From the NCBI GenBank assembly GCA_000695325.1, contig AVPN01000540.1:2895-26972 (forward strand): DNA of 24,078 bases, written 5' to 3'. The notes under the pieces are model-generated. The model saw only the letters and a program-made list of their open reading frames with translations. It was not told the origin of the DNA and made no database searches. The DNA is from Pleurobrachia bachei (taxonomy: Eukaryota; Ctenophora; Tentaculata; Cydippida; Pleurobrachiidae). The translations under genes were made by a program, and so were the position numbers. Numbering within the stretch: position 1 is the stretch's first letter; each line of letters opens with the position of its first letter. This document shows, one piece after another, positions 18,707 to 24,078 of this stretch.

Positions 18707-21700
18707 TCAAGGATCGTCTGGTTTCTCTGTCGGCTGTTCCTCTTCCTCTTCCTCTTCGTCATCTTCCTGCTCGTTATCTGCCGTCAGACACTTTCGTGCT
18801 CTGTATGTCTTACTGCATGGGCGGAGAGAGGAGTTGTTTAGAATCAATATAATAATAGTGATCATTGTCAGACACTTTCGTGCTCTGTATGTCTTACTGT
18901 GGAGAGAGAGGAGTTGTTTAAAATCAATATAATATTGAGAGAGAGGATTTTTTAAAAATCAATTATGATTAATGATCGTTGTGTGACAACGTTAGATCAA
19001 ATTAAAGCATCGAATAACGACTACAAATCATCAAATAATGACAATGTAACTATTAAATAATGACAACATCAAATAATGACTAAACCAACGCGATGATGTA
19101 GTACAGTCGGACCCCTATTTAGTGCCCTCCTATTTAGTGACACCCCGATTTAGTGACAGGATAAATTTCCCCCGATATAGGAAAGAGTGAACACCCCGAT
19201 TTAGTGACAGGATAAATTTCCCCCGATATAGGAAATTAACTACAGTCGGACCCCAATTTAGTGACCCCCGATTTAGTGACACCCCGATTTAGACCCCTAT
19301 TTAGTGCCCCCCGATTTAGTGACACCCCGATTTAGTGACAGGATAAAAGGAAATTAACGGTATTTGACCTCGATTTAGTGCCCACCCCGATTTAGTGACC
19401 AAAACCCTTTCCCCCGAAGATGTCACTAAATAGGGGTCCGACTGTATATTAATTTATATTCGCACATGATTTGATTTACTAGTACAATCGGACCCCGATT
19501 TACCGGAAAATCCCGGTAAATCGGGGTCCGACTGTATGTTAAATAGTATTCCCATACCTGAAAGTGCTGACGATAATGGTAAGAGGGAGGGCGAGGAATA
19601 TCATAGAGAGAAAGACAACTACCGTTCCTATCACCTTTCCCCACGTCGTCTGGTGGTGGTAGGGGGAGATTAATTTAGTGAATCATTTCGACTTAGAAAA
19701 ACAATTTAAAGGTCCACAAGATACCTAAAACTTTTCTTTAATCGCATTTTTTCGATTTTTCAGGAATTTTAAGCATTTTTTCAGAATTTTTTGTCGGGTA
19801 GAACAGTCGGGTAAAACAGGGCGCTTTCCAGCGCGCGGCACGTAGAACCTACGCAAACTATGCTGAAAAAGTATAGCTTGGCTGAGATCTACCCTGGAAT
19901 GTACTTTTTCAGCATAGTTTGCTTAGGTTCTACACGCCGTGGCGCCGGGAGGCGCCCTGTTTTACCCGACTGTTCTACCCGACAAAAAATTCTGAAAATA
20001 TGCTTAAAATTCTTTTAGGTATCTTGTGGACCTTTAATACTTTGGATAAAATGAGATTTACTCACTAATTATGTTAATTAATTATGCTAATTAACAACTT
20101 ACCACGGGGTATACGTCCCCATACCCGACGGTGCTCATCGTAGCTACAGCCCACCAACAAGCACCAAGTATACTCTTGATCTTCGTGTTTTTCTGAGAGA
20201 GACGAGAGGAGCGGGTGTTATAGGAAACTTTAAACTTATTCAATAAGCAAATGAGTATCAGTGCAGTCAATTATCATGTTACAATAAATATTGTTCAGTG
20301 ATAAAATCGTGAAACACAAGCTTTATTAGCTTACCCCATTTTCTGCGTAGTAGAGAAAAGAGCCGAAAACCACTACAGCCATCAGCCAAACCATTACTAA
20401 CAACGATAGCTCACTTGTGCTTTTCTTCATAACGTGCGCTGAGGGAGAGGGAGGTTGGGATATTAATTAATATGCGTACTTAAGATAGGCGTGTATTTGC
20501 ATTAAAGTATTGTGGAGATATTATATAGGTAGCTATAAAACGGTTAATGTGGCAGCTAAAACCACACATACCAATTAGAAGTAGTTTTTTACTTCTCCGC
20601 ACCAGTTTGAATACCCTGAGAACCCGTGCGAGCCTGAGCACTCTGAGGATTTCTATCGTGTTGTTGGATTCCTTTGTGAAGAGCAGGACAAAGTAGGGGA
20701 GGATGGCTAGGAAATCTAACCATGCCATGAGAGACGTGAAGAATTCCTTCTTATTCGGAGATGTGATCCCTGAAATGGGGTGGGTGTGAACAGTGAACAC
20801 TGGGAACACCTAAATAGCTACCAACATGACGTGGAAGTGATAGACGCGTAAGTCCGAATTCCAAAGTCACAAGATGAAAATGATTGTGATCGTAAATAGA
20901 TGAAGATCAAATAGGCCAAAACCAAAAGGAAATACGGATGATGGTCGTTATCACAATAAGCAAACATACGACTATAACACCACGTGTACTACTAACCTCT
21001 ACACACAAGGTCGAAGGTAAAGAATCCTACACAAATTGTATCCAACGTAAAAAGAATCTTATACTCCCGCGTCGTTGCATCAGCCGCCGCCAATTTAATA
21101 TCTGGAAGCGTTTCCACTATCAAGCAAGTCACTGAAACCATAATAAAAAAGATATCCAACCACGCCCACACGGTTGCCGCTTTGCTGGATTTAGGATTGT
21201 TCATGAATTTCCACATTCGGTTCGCCAGTTTCTCCCAACTACTCTTCTTCACAATCACCTTCCTCGTTCCGTTCTGGGCAGCGGTTTTCTGACGAAGAGC
21301 CAGGTTTATCTTGTAAAACTCCCGCTCTGCCTCAAAGATGTCCGGGGGCACGTGCGATGGGGCGTACAGCCGGCCGGTCTGGTAGAAATTCAGAATGTAT
21401 GAAAAAGATTCCCGGTTCCTGTCGAAGAAGTATTCTTTCTTTTTCGGATCGTAGTAATCGTCCAGTTCCTCCGAACCGAGCAAGGTCTGGGGGTATTCCT
21501 CTAGAGTGCATTTGTAGGTTTCAAATACCAAACCACACACATTTAGCTTCACCTGCGGAGATTACATAGATTTTAGTTCAACTTAAACTATACACGGGAA
21601 GGGGAAAACAATTATGCTTGTAATATGCCTAATTTTGCCTGAACAAAAAGTTGAAACATAAACATAGGCTTCAGGAAAGACAGACAGACAGACAGAAAGT

Positions 21701-22297
21701 AAAGAGTCTGAACAAAAGCTATTATATACAGTCGACTGCACGAGAGTGAACATCAGTCTGAACTGCAGAGAGTGTAACAGACAGAGAGATTATCTACCCG
21801 TTGTTTGAGGGGTGCGTCACCATTATCTCCATGATCCCCACCGAGGGTCCTGTCTGGTAACTTGGGTGTGCCCCGTGTATCTGAATATACCTCGCGGTGT
21901 TCTGCTGCTGAACCAAGATCTGCAGGGGAGTTGGGTATTAGAAACTCTTGAATAATGTCAACTGAGTTATATCATTCTAAAACCTTAGCTACAAGTGTGA
22001 GTTCTAGTTTTTTAGAATCTTAGTAACGTCAGACAATTAGTAAGTTTTCCAACTAAACACACCCATCTCATCCATGTTAACAACATTATCACCCCCATTC
22101 CTTGAGGAAGCATGCTCCATGTTAACAAAATTATCACCCAGCCCGTTCCTGGAGGCTGGTCTTAAGGATGCATGCTCCACCACACTGCAGCCCTGATCTC
22201 TGCAGTGGTTGTGATCTTCAGCAGGGTGTATTAGTCGGGGGCTCATTCTTCGCAGTGCAGCAGAGACAGCGGGCCAAACAACCAGTTTGTTGGACAT
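18707..22297 (-). CDS. Voltage-gated potassium channel (Shaker-type Kv), complete, 8 exons
   Basis: Exons in order are 22063-22297, 21798-21919, 20997-21552, 20572-20769, 20335-20438, 20103-20192, 19558-19649 and 18707-18812. They sum to 1503 bases, i.e. 500 residues plus TGA, with all phases compatible. Residues 1-119 are a low-complexity N-terminus. The T1 tetramerisation domain is about 120-209 ([27 protein letters not shown]). S1 is near 247-268, S2 near 286-304 and S3 near 318-335. S4 (345-363, [19 protein letters not shown]) keeps all six Shaker charges. S5 is near 381-402, the pore [14 protein letters not shown] ends at 431, and S6 is near 440-465. The C-terminus is short and acidic, with a run of seven Glu. 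T1 lacks an obvious C-terminal Cys-Cys zinc pair, as in Kv1. The S6 motif is PLT (457-459) where conducting Kv channels have PVP or PIP, as in silent subunits. It would sit in the plasma membrane as a homo- or heterotetramer. Confidence 0.92.
18867..18898 (-). pseudogene. Duplicated start of the last Kv exon
   Basis: The first about 30 bases of Kv exon 8 with the adjoining intron recur just upstream on the minus strand (18867 to about 18925). An intact-looking acceptor (ccacag) precedes TAAGACATACAG, but the exon copy is cut off after tgtctgac. It reads as a partial tandem duplication of the exon border. Confidence 0.7.
19104..19444. mobile_element. TA-flanked MITE cluster, CAGTCGGACC family, in Kv intron 7
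   Basis: Starts cagtcggacccctatttagt after TA (19102-19103) and ends taggggtccgactg before TA (19445-19446). A second, internal cagtcggaccccaatttagt start after TA at 19241-19242 suggests a younger element (19243-19444) inside an older one, or internal expansion. The right part matches 12230-12352 closely. The gatttagtgac-like subunit is iterated at least eight times. Confidence 0.8.
19485..19534. mobile_element. 50-base minimal palindromic MITE of the same family, in Kv intron 7
   Basis: caatcggaccccgatttacc and ggtaaatcggggtccgactg are near-perfect inverted arms (one mismatch) around a few central bases, with TA on each side. It consists of nothing but the two termini. Confidence 0.8.
19709..20034. 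mobile_element. Fold-back element with long inverted arms, in Kv intron 6
   Basis: aaggtccacaagatacctaa at the left pairs with the right end (ttaggtatcttgtggacctt), with TA outside each (19707-19708 and 20035-20036). Pairing extends inward through cgggtaaaacagggcgc with gcgccctgttttacccg and tatgctgaaaaagta with tactttttcagcata, leaving a centre of roughly 30 bases. The arms are imperfect. No coding capacity; unrelated in sequence to the CAGTCGGACC family. Confidence 0.8.
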
Positions 22298-22913
22298 GAT
22301 GATGGAAAGGGCGTTCCCTCAACAATGATGAATAGGAACTATTCCTTAGCAATGATGATCACAAACTAGAACTCAACAAAGTCAGGAACCCGAGTTCTGT
22401 CCGTTTACCCCACGGCCCACAACGATGATCCGGAGTCCGGACGTATCGGCAGCTCAGTGCTCACACAGGTAGAACAAGGAAAACCAAGACGCATACAGGG
22501 AGAGATTCACCAATACCACATGCCCAAATGTCTTGTGAAGCCCTTTCAGTGCCTGTGGTTGCTAGTAGTTCTAATAAAATATATATGGACATACATAGTC
22601 ACTCTGTGACACTATATATATATATATATATGGTGACAGTGCAGACGGTACGTTCCAGATAGGCTCACTGTGTGACAACTTGCAAAATAAGATAATAGAC
22701 CTACCCTGTGTCAGACACAAGCTGGCACATCTCTCTACCGTGAAAACCACGTTAAGTTGGCATAATTTAAATCAGAACTTATTGTGAGGCCACTATACGA
22801 ACTTACGAATAATTCAGCCAAGAACTCTCGTAATAATTATAGAAAAAAGAAACAGAATTGTTCACAATTGGTGAGGGTGAACGGCCAAGTACTATCACTG
22901 ATATTACACCTAC
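22298..22913. other. Upstream of Kv exon 1
   Basis: Probable 5' UTR and promoter region or first intron of the Kv gene. An in-frame TGA lies a few codons above the ATG at 22297, which supports that start unless an upstream exon splices in. An AT run is at about 22612-22631. Confidence 0.5.
22612..22631. repeat. AT-dinucleotide microsatellite
   Basis: Short run of alternating TA. Confidence 0.85.
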
Positions 22914-22971
22914 CCCTAGATTCGTCAACGAGTATTTTCTGTACTATCGCATACAGTGAGGCGGCTGCCAT
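22914..22971 (-). CDS. Possible alternative first exon of the Kv gene
   Basis: On the minus strand ATGG in good initiation context (catcATGGCA) opens MAAASLYAIVQKILVDESR and ends at ctaggG|gtaggt in phase 1. Kv exon 1 also ends in phase 1, so this exon could splice to Kv exon 2 (21919) in frame and give a channel with a different N-terminus. It could instead belong to another gene or be chance; nothing upstream resolves it. Confidence 0.35.
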
Positions 22972-24078
22972 GATGACACGTATAAATCACCCAGCAGTAA
23001 CTTCAGCTAGACTTCTTTAGACTAGACTTCAGTTGATCTCCAAAGAGTCTTGGAAACCACAAAGTTCTATAAAACTAACAATGTACTTCTAAAAACACGA
23101 AGAGGATAATCAGAGCACACGCGTACAAGAGTTATATCTTTACGCCGATTATGTAACCGTGTTGCAAGAGGCGTATAGACGCGACCTATAATAAGTACAG
23201 GCTGTGCAGCAGCTCTGTGAGAGAGAGGAGTATATAATATAAGGCAATGGGGGGGGGCAATGAAGTAGTCTAGGAGTTGAGCTGTTTACGCAGGTCGCAG
23301 CGAGACGTGCTATAAGGGAAGCCGGGAACATAACATATTATGTATGCTTATTTAGTAGCAGTTTAATGTGTTCAAGAGGAAAGCAAAACGGTGATTAATT
23401 CAGTTATTTATGTTAAGTCTCCGGAGTAAAAGAATATCGGTTTCCCTGGTCTGTGATCGTCAACGACCTGTTATCCAGTCAGAGCATGATTTAGTATAAT
23501 TTTGTCTCCTGTCTGTTCGTCTTTATTCAAAGTACAAATCTCTCATGTCCCAATTCTCATATATAACTGGTCTACAAACTAATAACCTATTTCCTTTACT
23601 TTATTTCTCTGTGTATCCCTTTCTCTCTCTACCAATGATTCTGATCTCCTCTCGTATATTATTTGTCCATTTAGCTGTCTCTTTATCCTTTTAGTTCCAG
23701 ACAACCGTCTTTGATCTATCTCTAACTTCAGAAATTATAGGTTTCATCCCCCGGAGAAGTCAGAAGGATAAAGAGAGGAAGAGGGAGAAACATTAGAGAA
23801 ATATTATTATTAGACAAAATGGAAACTCCTACTTCCTAGACATCTTCAAACTTACTAAACTTTGCGACGAATTGAGCCATCATTGCAAAATCCATCGCCA
23901 TCTTTCAAGATCTATGTACTCGAACTACTTCCCCCTTACTCAACAACGAACTACAGCTCCAGTATACAAATCAACCGAATATGTTTGAGAGAAGCACACC
24001 GAAAAACAATCACTACAGTTGTTTTGTCACAGCTTGTGTTAGAATAGATCCATGCTCTCTCACATGTAACGCTGCTCA
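22972..24078. other. Gene-free stretch at the right end
   Basis: No exon with splice signals and recognisable product. A short G run is at about 23250-23257, and the part after 23590 is pyrimidine-rich. Open frames here are short and featureless. Confidence 0.45.

Overview
This is a window of animal (invertebrate metazoan) nuclear DNA. The evidence is short spliced exons with GT..AG introns, a homeodomain, DEG/ENaC sodium-channel exons, a six-transmembrane Shaker-type potassium channel, many small TA-flanked inverted-repeat elements and an 828-base assembly gap. The high intron density would fit an early-branching animal, but the phylum cannot be fixed from this sequence alone.

Layout. 1-94 is the end of a Tc1/pogo-like MITE. 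1187-1862 (+) holds the last three exons of a divergent homeobox gene. 2291-11846 is a tandem array of DEG/ENaC channel copies, all on the minus strand. From 5' to 3' along the minus strand these are copy C (exons 1-6 only), copy B (all 12 exons; the spliced model is exactly 499 codons with the stop) and copy A (exons 4-12 only). 12181-12637 carries a MITE and a 168-bp perfect inverted repeat that runs into the gap at 12638-13465. 13466-18700 has no convincing gene and is rich in repeats, including a segmental duplication one copy of which carries a MITE whose empty site is kept in the other. 18707-22297 (-) is a complete Kv channel gene: 8 exons, exactly 501 codons with the stop, with introns 6 and 7 loaded with inverted-repeat elements. 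22298-24078 is its upstream region, with a possible alternative first exon at 22914-22971.

The most surprising observation is in exon 7 of DEG/ENaC copy A. Fifty consecutive bases (4630-4679) are the plain, non-reversed complement of the paralogous bases in copy B (8073-8122). An inversion gives the reverse complement, and no known rearrangement gives this. Complementing the block back restores the conserved peptide with only synonymous differences in the exon. It is therefore either a data or consensus artefact, an edit, or something unprecedented.

Other points of interest are the Kv channel's S6 motif (PLT in place of PxP), which resembles that of electrically silent Kv subunits; the overlapping half-gene layout of the channel array; and a homeodomain with Lys-Trp in place of the near-invariant Trp48-Phe49. 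The two channel families both act at the plasma membrane, but nothing here shows that they work together.
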